A stretch of 64,000 nt of DNA, taken from Bacillus pumilus (lineage in GTDB: Bacteria; Bacillota; Bacilli; Bacillales; Bacillaceae). Both the position numbers and the translations under genes were made by a program. The notes under the pieces are model-generated. The model saw nothing but the letters and a program-made list of their open reading frames with translations, ran no database searches and was not told the DNA's origin. Location: positions 1,364,001-1,428,000 of the forward strand of contig NZ_CP046128.1 in assembly GCF_038738535.1 (NCBI RefSeq), written 5' to 3'. This document shows positions 17,946 through 26,736 of the stretch, piece after piece. The number at the start of each line of letters is the position of its first letter. The first letter of the stretch is position 1.

Positions 17946-18872
17946 TTATTTGAATGGTTCTTTGCTTTCATATTTAAACCGGGCAATGAGTAAGCAGAAG
18001 TAACAAAGTATCCCAAACAAACCGGAAATAAAGAATGAATGAGCCAGCGCGTAACCAAGTGCAAGCTGAGAATAAACAGACATCACACCTGAAATGGCTT
18101 GAAGTGTAATCAGAATGGCTGAAATAATCCATCCATAATACAGCTGCTTCTGTTCTTTATAATATTTCATGGCATGGAACATCGCAACAAATATCCAGAC
18201 GAATAAAAGAAGTGCTGCTGCTCGGTGAGACATTTGCACCCACTGATTAAAGTACGCTGGAAGTGCACCGTCTTTTGAACAAAACGGGAAGACAGAACAA
18301 GCAAGGCTTGACTTTGTATGCCTCACATAAGCACCCGTATACACCACGATATACGTATAGGTGATCAAACCATAAATATGGAACTGCATTTTTTTGCCGA
18401 TATGAAGCGGCTTCACAAGCTTTGTTTCAGATCTGGTTGCTTCAAATACAAGAAGCGCAAGCAGTAACACTGAAGCAAAAGAAATGAGTGAAATACCGAA
18501 GTGCAGTGCCATCACAAGGGCGTTAGAACCAAATACGACGGCAAGAGCCCCTAACAGCGCTTGCAGCAGTAAGAATATAATCGACATGATGACCAAAAAT
18601 TTGGTTTCACGGAATACTGGACTAATCTTTTTCCAGCATAAGACCGCCAGTGCCAGAACAAGAATGGTGGAAACCCCTGTTGACATGCGGTGACTCCATT
18701 CGATAATGGAAGCAGGGTTCATTTCAGGGAAGAAACGTCCGTGGCAAAGGGGCCACTGCCGGCCGCAGCCAAGACCCGAGCCGGTTTTCGTCACAAGCGC
18801 ACCGCCAATCAAAACGATCAGCATCACAAACGTTGTGATCACGCTCAATAACCTTAAAGCAAATTTCATCAA
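17946..18872 (-). CDS. ctaA: Haem A synthase
   Basis: Membrane haem-O oxygenase (COX15 family) of 308 residues that turns haem O into haem A for the caa3 oxidase. About eight helices in two four-helix halves. Conserved His residues appear in [11 protein letters not shown] and ALHFGISL in the first half and in [11 protein letters not shown] and [10 protein letters not shown] in the second; the cysteine pair in [20 protein letters not shown] is also conserved. The start is the TTG just before MKFAL, behind AGAAGGTGA. It is divergent from ctaB across a 391-bp gap with ResD-like boxes. Confidence 0.96.
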   Translation of the reverse strand: MMKFALRLLSVITTFVMLIVLIGGALVTKTGSGLGCGRQWPLCHGRFFPEMNPASIIEWSHRMSTGVSTILVLALAVLCWKKISPVFRETKFLVIMSIIFLLLQALLGALAVVFGSNALVMALHFGISLISFASVLLLALLVFEATRSETKLVKPLHIGKKMQFHIYGLITYTYIVVYTGAYVRHTKSSLACSVFPFCSKDGALPAYFNQWVQMSHRAAALLLFVWIFVAMFHAMKYYKEQKQLYYGWIISAILITLQAISGVMSVYSQLALGYALAHSFFISGLFGILCYFCLLIARFKYESKEPFK

Positions 18873-18975
18873 ATTATTTCACCTTCTCTAAAAAACTTCT
18901 GATCTAAATGAAAAACCTCATATGCTCTCAAGTTTAAGCCAAATGCGTGTTCTGTTGCAATTCATAATGACCAAA

Positions 18976-19016
18976 GTTCACAAAAAAATGATATGTTAGT
19001 TCACAAAGTTTACAGA
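18976..19016. promoter_or_regulatory. ResD-like box cluster near ctaA
   Basis: GTTCACAAA at 18976-18984 and again at 18999-19007, then the related GTTTACAGA at 19008-19016. The complement, TTTGTGAAC, matches the ResD consensus TTTGTGAAT as I recall it from the literature. The 23-bp offset places the first two on the same helix face. Confidence 0.55.
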
Positions 19017-19113
19017 TTTAGAGTGCTTGATCTTTCTTTGACAGTCTGATAGAAATAGAGGAGAGAATATTTCATTTTGCACCGCCTTCTGAAACACACA
19101 TAAATCCTTATAA

Positions 19114-19133
19114 ATTCACGAAAAGTTCACAAA
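19114..19133. promoter_or_regulatory. ResD-like box pair near ctaB
   Basis: ATTCACGAA at 19114 and GTTCACAAA at 19125 are 11 bp apart, one helical turn. The same motif occurs in the ctaA-proximal cluster. Probably the ResD site for ctaB. Confidence 0.5.
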
Positions 19134-19263
19134 TAACTTCAAGATTGTCGTTTATTATTTAATAGGATGTTTTTTTACAGCTGTTTATCTTGTATGATAG
19201 AGTTGTAACGAATTTACGTTTCATTTGTTCGTTTGAAGGTTTGGGCAAGGGAGGTTATACACA

Positions 19264-20181
19264 TTGGCAAATTCCAAAACAGCCGCGGAAGCAGCTATTC
19301 ATGGACAAATAGAAGAAACAACAGCTTGGAAAGATTTTCTTGCTCTGATTAAAATGGGCATCGTTAATTCCAACTTCATTACAACATTTACTGGAATGTG
19401 GCTTGCTTTTTATTTTACAGGTATGAGTTTCCTTGGGAATCTTGATATTGTGCTGTTAACAATGATTGGTTCTTCTCTTATTATTGCCGGTTCATGCGCC
19501 ATTAATAATGCGTTTGACCGTGATATTGATATATTAATGGAAAGAACAAAAACAAGACCGACGGTTACAGGTAAGATTCAGCCGGGGCAAGCGTATGCAT
19601 TTGGTATTTTGCTTGTTGTACTTGGACTCATCATGCTTCTGATGACAACCATAACATCAGCAGTGATTGGATTTATCGGAGTCTTTACTTATGCAGTTCT
19701 TTACACCATGTGGTCTAAACGTCATTACACCATCAATACCGTTATTGGAAGTGTATCTGGTGCGGTGCCGCCATTAATCGGCTGGACAGCTGTCACAGGT
19801 ACAATTGACACAACGGCTTGGGTTTTGTTTATGATTATGTTCATTTGGCAAATCCCTCACTTCCTGTCACTTGCGATTAAGAAAACGGAAGATTACCGTA
19901 AGGCAGGTATTCCAATGCTGCCAGTCGTTTATGGCTTTGAAGTCACGAAACGCCAAATTATCATTTGGACAGCATGTCTTCTTCCACTTCCATTTTTCTT
20001 AGGTGGATTAGGATGGCCGATTGTCGCACTTGGCACATTGCTGAATATTGGATGGCTCGTCATTGGCCTTATGGGCTTTAAAATGAAAGACGTCATGAAG
20101 TGGTCAACGCTCATGTTCGTTTATTCATTAAACTACTTAACCATCTTTTTCGTCGCGATGATTATCATTACACTATTCTAG
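19264..20181 (+). CDS. ctaB: Protohaem IX farnesyltransferase (haem O synthase)
   Basis: UbiA-type prenyltransferase of 305 residues with about nine membrane helices; it adds a farnesyl group to haem B, giving haem O for CtaA. The first Asp-rich prenyl-diphosphate site reads [20 protein letters not shown] (about residues 80-99), and the second loop has [15 protein letters not shown]. The TTG start follows GGGAGG. First gene of the cta operon, though a hairpin and 279 bp separate it from ctaC, so ctaC may have additional control. Confidence 0.96.
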   Translation: MANSKTAAEAAIHGQIEETTAWKDFLALIKMGIVNSNFITTFTGMWLAFYFTGMSFLGNLDIVLLTMIGSSLIIAGSCAINNAFDRDIDILMERTKTRPTVTGKIQPGQAYAFGILLVVLGLIMLLMTTITSAVIGFIGVFTYAVLYTMWSKRHYTINTVIGSVSGAVPPLIGWTAVTGTIDTTAWVLFMIMFIWQIPHFLSLAIKKTEDYRKAGIPMLPVVYGFEVTKRQIIIWTACLLPLPFFLGGLGWPIVALGTLLNIGWLVIGLMGFKMKDVMKWSTLMFVYSLNYLTIFFVAMIIITLF

Positions 20182-20250
20182 AGTAAAATACACTTTGATC
20201 ACTTCAAAACAATGGCTATATCTTATAACACAACATTTTCTAACAACTAT

Positions 20251-20293
20251 GAAAGCCGCCTGATATTCAGTTCTATTTAGGCGGCTTTCTGTT
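20251..20293 (+). terminator. Hairpin between ctaB and ctaC
   Basis: Perfect GAAAGCCGCCT / AGGCGGCTTTC arms with a 17-base loop. The T-tract is poor (TGTTT), so it may only partly terminate ctaB transcripts. Confidence 0.6.
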
Positions 20294-20460
20294 TATACAT
20301 AGATGGTATTTTGAGTAAAAACATCATTTTTTTATGAAAAGAGGAAATGTAAGTGCTTTTATAAGAGGCGGGGGTTATGAATGGGTGAAAAGTGATTTTA
20401 TAAATAAGAGGTAAAAAGCGAAAGGCAAAGGAGATCAAGCAAAAGGGGTTGGGACAAATT

Positions 20461-21528
20461 ATGATAAGAAAATGGCGTGTTTATTCACTGTTTCTCTTAC
20501 TGACGCTCGTTTTGGCGGGCTGTGGTGAACCATACTTATCAACACTCAAACCAGTTGGGGAAGTAGCAGATAAACAGTTTTTCCTAACGGTACTGAGTAC
20601 ACTCATTATGGTTCTTGTCGTCATTGTTGTATCGATCATTTTCTTTTACGTCATCATTAAATTCAAACGTTCTAAAGTGGGAGAAGATACGATTCCAAAG
20701 CAGGTGGAAGGGAACCGTAACCTAGAAATTACGTGGACAGCGATTCCGATTCTTCTCCTCATTATTCTCGTTGTGCCTGTTGTGGCATACACGCTTGAGC
20801 TTGGGGATACAAGCGCTATGGATAAGAAAAAACGAGATCCTGAAAAGACACTTGTTGTCAATGTAAGAGCCAGTTTATATTGGTGGGAATTCGAATACCC
20901 TGATTATGGGATTGTCACAAGTCAGGAATTGATTGTACCGACAGATCAAAAGGTGTACTTTAAGCTGAAAGCATCCGATGTGAAACACTCTTTCTGGGTT
21001 CCATCGGCTGGCGGTAAAATTGATACAAACACAGAAAATGAAAACAAGTTTTATTTAACCTTTGATTCAAAACGAACGAAAGATGCAGGAGAATATTTCT
21101 ACGGGAAATGTGCAGAGCTTTGCGGTCCCTCGCATGCTTTAATGGACTTTAAAGTTAAAACGCTTTCTCAAGATGAGTTTTTAGGATGGACGAAAAAAAT
21201 GGCTGATTACAAGAAGCCTACATCCACAAAAGATCTCGCTCTTGAAGGTGAAAAATTATTTAAAGAGAAAAACTGCTTGAGCTGTCATGCAGTAGAGCCT
21301 GGTGACGAACGGCCGGAAGCGGCAAGGACGGCACCAAACCTTGCGACCTTCGGAGACCGAACGAAAGTAGCTGGAATCAAAGATATGAACAAAGAAAATG
21401 TGAAAGCATGGCTGAAAGATCCAGAGAGCTTTAAACCAGGGAATAAAATGACAGGGACGTACCCTAAATTAAATGACTCAGAAGCAGATGCACTTTATGA
21501 GTATTTAAAAGGACTTAAAATCGAGTAA
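20461..21528 (+). CDS. ctaC: Cytochrome caa3 oxidase subunit II with fused cytochrome c domain
   Basis: Lipoprotein of 355 residues, lipobox VLAGC. After two membrane helices comes the cupredoxin domain with the CuA site (CAELCGPSHALM, about residues 217-228), then a fused cytochrome c domain with haem motif CLSCH (about 272-276) and Met ligand region GNKMTGTYP. It takes electrons from cytochrome c and passes them to subunit I. The ATG at 20461 is preferred: it gives the usual lipoprotein leader and the B. subtilis length; a TTG four codons upstream sits on top of the ribosome site. Confidence 0.96.
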   Translation: MIRKWRVYSLFLLLTLVLAGCGEPYLSTLKPVGEVADKQFFLTVLSTLIMVLVVIVVSIIFFYVIIKFKRSKVGEDTIPKQVEGNRNLEITWTAIPILLLIILVVPVVAYTLELGDTSAMDKKKRDPEKTLVVNVRASLYWWEFEYPDYGIVTSQELIVPTDQKVYFKLKASDVKHSFWVPSAGGKIDTNTENENKFYLTFDSKRTKDAGEYFYGKCAELCGPSHALMDFKVKTLSQDEFLGWTKKMADYKKPTSTKDLALEGEKLFKEKNCLSCHAVEPGDERPEAARTAPNLATFGDRTKVAGIKDMNKENVKAWLKDPESFKPGNKMTGTYPKLNDSEADALYEYLKGLKIE

Positions 21529-21697
21529 TTTCTAATGCGAATGTGCAAGAGGGTATGTGATCGATGTGAAGTTTTTGTTAAGAGCTCCCGAATATGTCTC
21601 TACAACCGAGAGTAGCCATCTGTCAGACACAGTCTGTGTAAAGTTAAGATAGACATCTATATGAAAAGGGGCAAATGGGAGATAAGAGGGGGATTTC

Positions 21698-23569
21698 ATG
21701 GTGAGTACAATAGCTAAAAAGCGGGGGTTTGGCGCTGTCTTATGGGATTACTTGACGACGGTTGACCACAAAAAAATTGCCGTACTATATTTAGTGGCAG
21801 GGGGATTTTTCTTTTTAATTGGCGGCCTGGAAGCGATGATTATCCGTATTCAGCTAGCCATCCCTGAAAATGATTTTGTAAGTGCAGGGTTTTACAATGA
21901 AGTCATGACGATGCATGGAACAACGATGATTTTCCTTGCAGCAATGCCGCTTTTATTTGCATTAATGAATGCGGTTGTACCCATTCAAATTGGTGCACGT
22001 GACGTAGCGTTTCCGTTTGTGAATTCACTTGGTTTTTGGCTGTTCTTTTTCGGAGGAATTTTCTTAAACCTTGGATGGTTTATGGGTGGATCACCTGATG
22101 CAGGCTGGACTGCATACGCCTCGCTCACGCTTAATTCAGAAGGGCACGGCATGGATTTCTATATTTTAGGTTTGCAGATAGCGGGTATTGGTACGCTGAT
22201 TGCCGGGATCAACTTTCTTGCAACGATTATTAATATGAGAACGCCTGGTATGACGTATATGAGAATGCCGCTCTTTACATGGACGACATTTGTCGCCTCA
22301 GCACTGATTTTATTCGCATTCCCGCCACTTACAGCAGGGCTTGCGATGCTGATGCTTGATAGAATGTTTGATACGAGCTTTTTCAATCCAGAGCTCGGCG
22401 GAAATACAATCATCTGGGAGCATTTGTTCTGGATTTTCGGACACCCAGAAGTATATATCTTAATCCTGCCAGCATTCGGAATATTCTCTGAAATCATTCC
22501 AGTGTTTGCAAGAAAAAGGTTGTTTGGCTATTCGTCCATGGTGTTCGCTACTGTATTGATTGGTTTCCTTGGATTCATGGTATGGGCGCATCACATGTTC
22601 ACAACAGGACTTGGTCCGATTGCCAATGCGATCTTTGCTGTAGCCACAATGGCGATTGCGGTGCCTACAGGAATTAAAGTATTCAACTGGCTGCTCACCA
22701 TATGGGGCGGTAATGTGAAGTTTACAACGCCGATGCTGTATTCCGTTGCCTTTATACCGTCGTTTTTACTTGGCGGGGTAACCGGAGTCATGCTTGCAGC
22801 AGCTGCAGCAGATTATCAGTTCCATGATACGTACTTTGTCGTGGCGCATTTCCACTACGTCATTATTGGCGGGGTCGTATTCGGTATTTTAGCTGGTGTG
22901 CATTACTGGTGGCCGAAGATGTTTGGAAAAATACTGAATGAGAAGCTTGGGAAAATTGGCTTTGTGCTGTTTTTCATCGGTTTCCATTTAACCTTCTTTA
23001 TCCAGCATTTTCTCGGGCTTTGGGGCATGCCGCGCCGAGTCTTTACATTCCTGCCAGGTCAGGGGCTAGACCTTGGGAACTTGATCAGTACGATTGGGGC
23101 ACTGTTTATGTTTGTAGCTGTTGTCATCATGCTGATTAACATCATCTGGACTACAGCAAAAGGAGAGCGTGTATCGAGCGATCCTTGGGGAGACGGAAGA
23201 ACGCTTGAATGGGCAGTGTCTTCACCTCCGCCAGAATACAACTTTAAACAGCTTCCGCTTGTCAGAGGACTAGATCCTTTATGGATTGAAAAAATGGATG
23301 GTAAAACAGGAATGACAGCATCTGAACCGCTTGATGATATTCACATGCCGAATAATTCCATCTTACCTGTCATTATCTCATTCGGTCTATTTGTTTCAGC
23401 GTTTGGCTTCATGTATCGTCAAGAGCACAGCTGGGGACTTCCAGTGATTTTCATTGGTCTTGGCATTACATTTGCCACCATGCTGGTTCGCTCTCTTAAA
23501 GATGATCATGGGTACCATATTCACAAAGAAGATTTGACCGATGACGATGATAAAGGGGTGAAAGCATAA
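21698..23569 (+). CDS. ctaD: Cytochrome caa3 oxidase subunit I
   Basis: Haem-copper oxidase catalytic subunit of 623 residues with at least twelve helices. A haem a ligand is in the TMHGTTMIF motif, CuB and the Tyr cross-link in FGHPEVYILILP, further CuB histidines in VWAHHMFTTG, and haem a/a3 ligands in FVVAHFHYVI. The C-terminal extension has extra helices and an acidic tail. The ATG at 21698 follows AGAGGGGG; an immediate GTG could also serve. It overlaps ctaE by one base (TAATG), implying coupled translation. Confidence 0.97.
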   Translation: MVSTIAKKRGFGAVLWDYLTTVDHKKIAVLYLVAGGFFFLIGGLEAMIIRIQLAIPENDFVSAGFYNEVMTMHGTTMIFLAAMPLLFALMNAVVPIQIGARDVAFPFVNSLGFWLFFFGGIFLNLGWFMGGSPDAGWTAYASLTLNSEGHGMDFYILGLQIAGIGTLIAGINFLATIINMRTPGMTYMRMPLFTWTTFVASALILFAFPPLTAGLAMLMLDRMFDTSFFNPELGGNTIIWEHLFWIFGHPEVYILILPAFGIFSEIIPVFARKRLFGYSSMVFATVLIGFLGFMVWAHHMFTTGLGPIANAIFAVATMAIAVPTGIKVFNWLLTIWGGNVKFTTPMLYSVAFIPSFLLGGVTGVMLAAAAADYQFHDTYFVVAHFHYVIIGGVVFGILAGVHYWWPKMFGKILNEKLGKIGFVLFFIGFHLTFFIQHFLGLWGMPRRVFTFLPGQGLDLGNLISTIGALFMFVAVVIMLINIIWTTAKGERVSSDPWGDGRTLEWAVSSPPPEYNFKQLPLVRGLDPLWIEKMDGKTGMTASEPLDDIHMPNNSILPVIISFGLFVSAFGFMYRQEHSWGLPVIFIGLGITFATMLVRSLKDDHGYHIHKEDLTDDDDKGVKA

Positions 23570-24189
23570 TGGAACCACAAAAAATGACAGCAGAAACCTT
23601 TCCGGCTTCTCCTGAGAAAGCCACGTTAGAAGGAAAGAATAAGTTCGTCGGGTTCTGGTTGTTTCTTGGGGGAGAAACCGTTCTGTTTGCATCGCTCTTT
23701 GCCACGTATTTGGCGCTGAAAAACTCTAATGCAGGCGGAGCAAAAACAACTGATATGTTTGATCTCACACTTGTCTTTATTGCCACGATGCTTCTGCTGA
23801 CGAGCAGTTTAACGAGTGTGTATGCAATGTATCATATGAAAAACTTTGCCTTTAAAAAGATGCAGCTTTGGCTTGGCGTGACTGTGCTATTAGGTGCTTC
23901 ATTTCTAGGGGTTGAAATTTATGAGTTCTATCATTATGTGCATGCGTATGAATTTACAATTACCAGCTCAGCTCTTGGTTCTTCCTTCTATACACTTGTC
24001 GGAACTCACGGGGCTCACGTCGCCTTCGGACTTTGCTGGATTACCGCTCTTATGATTCGAAATATGAGACGCGGACTCGATTTATACAATGCGCCGAAAT
24101 ATTATGTGGCAAGTCTGTATTGGCACTTCATTGATGTTGTGTGGGTCTTCATCTTTACCGTTGTATATTTAATGGGAATGGTGGGATAA
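23569..24189 (+). CDS. ctaE: Cytochrome caa3 oxidase subunit III
   Basis: Five-helix membrane subunit of 206 residues. Typical COX3 features: NKFVGFWLFLGGETVLFASL, GTHGAHVAFGLCW and the C-terminal YWHFIDVVWVFIFTVVY. It stabilises subunit I and proton uptake. The start ATG shares its A with the ctaD stop codon. Confidence 0.96.
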   Translation: MEPQKMTAETFPASPEKATLEGKNKFVGFWLFLGGETVLFASLFATYLALKNSNAGGAKTTDMFDLTLVFIATMLLLTSSLTSVYAMYHMKNFAFKKMQLWLGVTVLLGASFLGVEIYEFYHYVHAYEFTITSSALGSSFYTLVGTHGAHVAFGLCWITALMIRNMRRGLDLYNAPKYYVASLYWHFIDVVWVFIFTVVYLMGMVG

Positions 24190-24191
24190 GA

Positions 24192-24521
24192 ATGGGAAAT
24201 AAAAACACAAATCAGTCTAAAGTCGATCTTGTATACCGTAAAAAGAAAAATGCCGAAGAAATGAAGCATCAGCTCATTTCTTTCGGCTTGATGATTGGAT
24301 TAACCTTTGTTGCCTTTTTAACAATCGCTTCTGAAGACGTTGGGAACTGGTTCGCAGTACCATTTATTTTATTGCTTGCAGTTATTCAGGTGGCTTTTCA
24401 GCTTTATTATTTTATGCACATGAACCAAAAAGGGCATGAAACACCCGCATTGTTTCTTTACTCAGGTGTGTTTGTCGCGTTTATTACCGTATTAGCCTTT
24501 TTGACCATTATTTGGTGGTAA
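24192..24521 (+). CDS. ctaF: Cytochrome caa3 oxidase subunit IV
   Basis: Small subunit of 109 residues with three helices (about 30-50, 55-76 and 85-105). The soluble N-terminus is basic (KVDLVYRKKKNAEEMKHQ), then QLYYFMHMNQKGHE between helices 2 and 3. The ATG at 24192 lies two bases after the ctaE stop; a longer frame beginning at 24141 would overlap ctaE and lacks a ribosome site. Confidence 0.93.
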   Translation: MGNKNTNQSKVDLVYRKKKNAEEMKHQLISFGLMIGLTFVAFLTIASEDVGNWFAVPFILLLAVIQVAFQLYYFMHMNQKGHETPALFLYSGVFVAFITVLAFLTIIWW

Positions 24522-24551
24522 GCCCGCTTTGCCCTTGAAGGAGGCGCAGCA

Positions 24552-25430
24552 ATGGAGAACTTAGAAATATTCGGATTTCGGGCATTATGGAGCCCTTACT
24601 ATTTGACTAGTATTGTCATAGCAGCTGCTCTTTATCTGCTTCTTGTGACAAAGGGAAAGCACCGTGCGACGGTGAAAGAGAAAACGTTGTTTCTGACGGG
24701 GCTTGTCCTGTTATACGCCGTGAAAGGAAGCCCAATTGATTTAATGGGGCATATTATGTTTAGTGCACATATGGCGCAAATGGCGGTGCTCTATTTAGTC
24801 ATTCCGCCTCTCCTTATTACAGGATTACCTGCGGCCATTTGGGAGCGGATCATACAAACACCAGGCATTCAGCAAATTTTTCGTTTGTTTTCCAAGCCTT
24901 TAATTGCATTGCTTGGATTTAACGGCTTGTTTTCGATGTATCACATTCCGCTTGTGTTTGATTTTGTGAAAACAGATCCGTTTTATCATGCGTTGATGAC
25001 GGTGGTCATTTTTATCGCTGCCTTTTTCATGTGGTGGCCGCTCGTTCATAAAGTCCAAAGTCAGCCGCAGATTACAGGCATTTTAAAGCTTGGTTATATC
25101 ATGGCAGACGGAATATTGATGACTCCTGCGTGTGCTCTCATCATGTTTAGTGAGGCACCGATCTATGCAACCTATTCTGATGCTGGCGCTTGGATACAGG
25201 CACTGCACTTATGCGTGCCAAGTGATATGCTGGCAGGCCTTGCGCTCACAGGTCCTGAAATGTTCCATACCTTGCCGCTGCTAGAGGACCAGCAGCTAGG
25301 CGCGATTTTGATGAAAATTATTCAGGAGATTGTGTACGGCTCGATCCTTGCTGTTGTGTTCTTTGACTGGGCAAGAAAAGAAAGAGCGAAAGATGCCGTA
25401 CCAGATGCGCTGATTCCGAAATATGAATGA
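24552..25430 (+). CDS. ctaG: Cytochrome caa3 oxidase assembly factor CtaG
   Basis: Polytopic membrane protein of 292 residues of the CtaG_caa3 family, needed to make active caa3 oxidase; probably involved in CuB delivery. Conserved [19 protein letters not shown] and [11 protein letters not shown] contain potential metal-binding His and Met residues. The ATG follows GGAGGCG. It is the last gene of the cta operon; the second repeat element begins just after the stop. Confidence 0.94.
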   Translation: MENLEIFGFRALWSPYYLTSIVIAAALYLLLVTKGKHRATVKEKTLFLTGLVLLYAVKGSPIDLMGHIMFSAHMAQMAVLYLVIPPLLITGLPAAIWERIIQTPGIQQIFRLFSKPLIALLGFNGLFSMYHIPLVFDFVKTDPFYHALMTVVIFIAAFFMWWPLVHKVQSQPQITGILKLGYIMADGILMTPACALIMFSEAPIYATYSDAGAWIQALHLCVPSDMLAGLALTGPEMFHTLPLLEDQQLGAILMKIIQEIVYGSILAVVFFDWARKERAKDAVPDALIPKYE

Positions 25431-25434
25431 AAAA

Positions 25435-25457
25435 AGCACAGCCGTATGGCTGTGCTC
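25435..25457. terminator. First copy of duplicated ctaG/ylbA terminator hairpin
   Basis: AGCACAGCC-GTAT-GGCTGTGCT hairpin just after ctaG. An almost identical hairpin with one base different lies at 25638-25659, on the other side of the repeat element. Confidence 0.75.
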
Positions 25458-25637
25458 AGATTGTTGACAAAGGGCTAAAATGATCTTGATTTAGCCCTTT
25501 GTCTTCTTTTCATTTTCAGCGTGATAGAAAACCTTTGAAGTCTAGGAAGGACGAGCACTGGCGCGGAGCGAATTTGACATTCGTGAGCACCAGCGCACAG
25601 GACTGACAAAGAATGCAAGGGTTTGTCTACACGCTGA
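25458..25637 (-). repeat. Structured repeat element, copy B (about 178 nt)
   Basis: The reverse complement aligns over its whole length with 1197-1372. Ends TCAGCGTG and CACGCTGA (25516-25637 core) are identical. The internal stem is GCGCTGG/CCAGTGC against GTGCCGG/CCGGTAC in copy A: two base pairs have changed on both sides. The second hairpin (25466-25503) has GGGC/GCCC where copy A has AGGC/GCCT, again paired. It lies in the convergent gap between ctaG and ylbA. Confidence 0.85.
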
Positions 25638-25659
25638 AGCACAGCCATATGGCTGTGCT
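25638..25659. terminator. Second copy of ctaG/ylbA terminator hairpin
   Basis: AGCACAGCC-ATAT-GGCTGTGCT followed by TTTCGTTT, directly before the ylbA 3' end. It duplicates 25435-25457 around the repeat element. Confidence 0.7.
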
Positions 25660-25664
25660 TTCGT

Positions 25665-26030
25665 TTATGCTTCAGCAGTCATTGCTTCTAGTTTATCTTT
25701 CAGCTGTTCAAGCGTTTTCTTGCTTGATTGGATGAGAGATTTAGGGAAATCTTCGCCTTCGCCGTATTCAACACCGTGCGGATAATAATGTTTTCCAAGT
25801 AAAGGTGTTAGAAGCTGTATGTGTGCTCTTTTGGAACCAACATCTCCTTCGGTGGCGTAGCCGGAAATCCGTAAATAAAAGGTTCCCTCTACCATGTTAT
25901 ACTTTCTGTCGTACGTCACACGCTCATAATCCCATTGATCGGCTCGTACAAATCCTTCACTTTCCATGATGAAATCTAATTTATTTAAGTCAGCTGCCAC
26001 CTTTTCAATCCCCGTACCTTCAAACTTCAC
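25665..26030 (-). CDS. ylbA: YugN-like family protein YlbA
   Basis: Cytoplasmic protein of 121 residues, YugN-like; function unknown. Conserved stretch: LDFIMESEGFVRADQWDYER followed by VTYDRKYNMVEGTFYLRI. The GTG start at 26030 lies 8 bases after AAGGAGG; an ATG 14 codons upstream would include the ribosome site in the protein. It is convergent with ctaG and divergent from ylbB. Confidence 0.82.
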   Translation of the reverse strand: MKFEGTGIEKVAADLNKLDFIMESEGFVRADQWDYERVTYDRKYNMVEGTFYLRISGYATEGDVGSKRAHIQLLTPLLGKHYYPHGVEYGEGEDFPKSLIQSSKKTLEQLKDKLEAMTAEA

Positions 26031-26164
26031 CCAAAACCCCTCCTTATAAAAATTCCCTTTACTGACAATCATAGTATGAAAGCGTTAAACTTTCAACTGT
26101 GAAAGGTATGTTCTTTTATAACCTGGTTACAGTAATAAAGAAAATAACAGATGGAGGAATCGAT

Positions 26165-26614
26165 GTGAAAACGAAAAAAATCAAAGATATTATGACAAAA
26201 AAAGTAGTGACATGCCAGCAAGACGACAATACGTATGAAGCGGCAGTCAAAATGAGAGACGCGGACATTGGGGCCATTCCGGTGGTTGACGGAGATCAGC
26301 TCGTTGGCATAGTGACAGACCGTGACCTTGTACTCAGAGGCATTGCAGAAAAAAAGCCAAACTCACAGGAAGTGGGCTCGCTGATGACGAAGGAAGTACT
26401 GACAGCTGAAGAAGATGCAACGCTTGAAGAAATTGTCCGGCTGATGTCAGAGCACCAGCTCCGCCGCATTCCTGTTGTGAAAAATGGCGCATTAACAGGG
26501 ATTGTCGCTCTTGGAGATTTATCAGTCGAAGATTTATCAAATGATCGCGCGGGAGATGCACTGACAGAAATCTCTCAACAGGATCAAGATCACGGGCAAG
26601 GATTTCTTCATTAA
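26165..26614 (+). CDS. ylbB: CBS-domain pair protein YlbB
   Basis: Protein of 149 residues made of two CBS motifs (about residues 8-60 and 71-125), a Bateman module that usually binds adenine nucleotides. Typical IPVVDGDQLVGIVTDRDLVL and IPVVKNGALTGIVALGDLS segments are seen. The ligand is unknown. The GTG at 26165 is chosen because GGAGG lies 7 bases upstream; an ATG at 26099 has no such site. The C-terminus is acidic with no effector domain. Confidence 0.88.
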   Translation: MKTKKIKDIMTKKVVTCQQDDNTYEAAVKMRDADIGAIPVVDGDQLVGIVTDRDLVLRGIAEKKPNSQEVGSLMTKEVLTAEEDATLEEIVRLMSEHQLRRIPVVKNGALTGIVALGDLSVEDLSNDRAGDALTEISQQDQDHGQGFLH

Positions 26615-26694
26615 GAGGGGCATATTTTAAATTCGTGTTAAATAGGCTGTATTGTCGTTGATAAATGAAGCGAGTTTTGTTTAAATGACAGTAG

Positions 26695-26713
26695 AAGGTA
26701 CTTTTTGTACCTT
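26695..26713 (+). other. Small perfect hairpin in the ylbC leader
   Basis: AAGGTAC-TTTTT-GTACCTT, 24 bases before the ylbC start. It is too short and too close to be a normal terminator; it could lower access to the ribosome site or stabilise the mRNA. Confidence 0.4.
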
Positions 26714-26736
26714 GCCAATTTAACGGAGGTGTTTAT

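Larger units (their letters stand above)
18873..19263. promoter_or_regulatory. Divergent ctaA / ctaB control region
   Basis: This 391-bp A+T-rich gap has no ORF of note. It holds the promoters of ctaA (leftward) and ctaBCDEFG (rightward) and two clusters of GTTCACAAA boxes, listed separately. The B. subtilis counterpart is controlled by the ResD-ResE two-component system. Confidence 0.7.

Noticed and set aside
21529-21697. Possible riboswitch or attenuator before ctaD
   Set aside because: Only short imperfect hairpins are seen; nothing matches a known leader.
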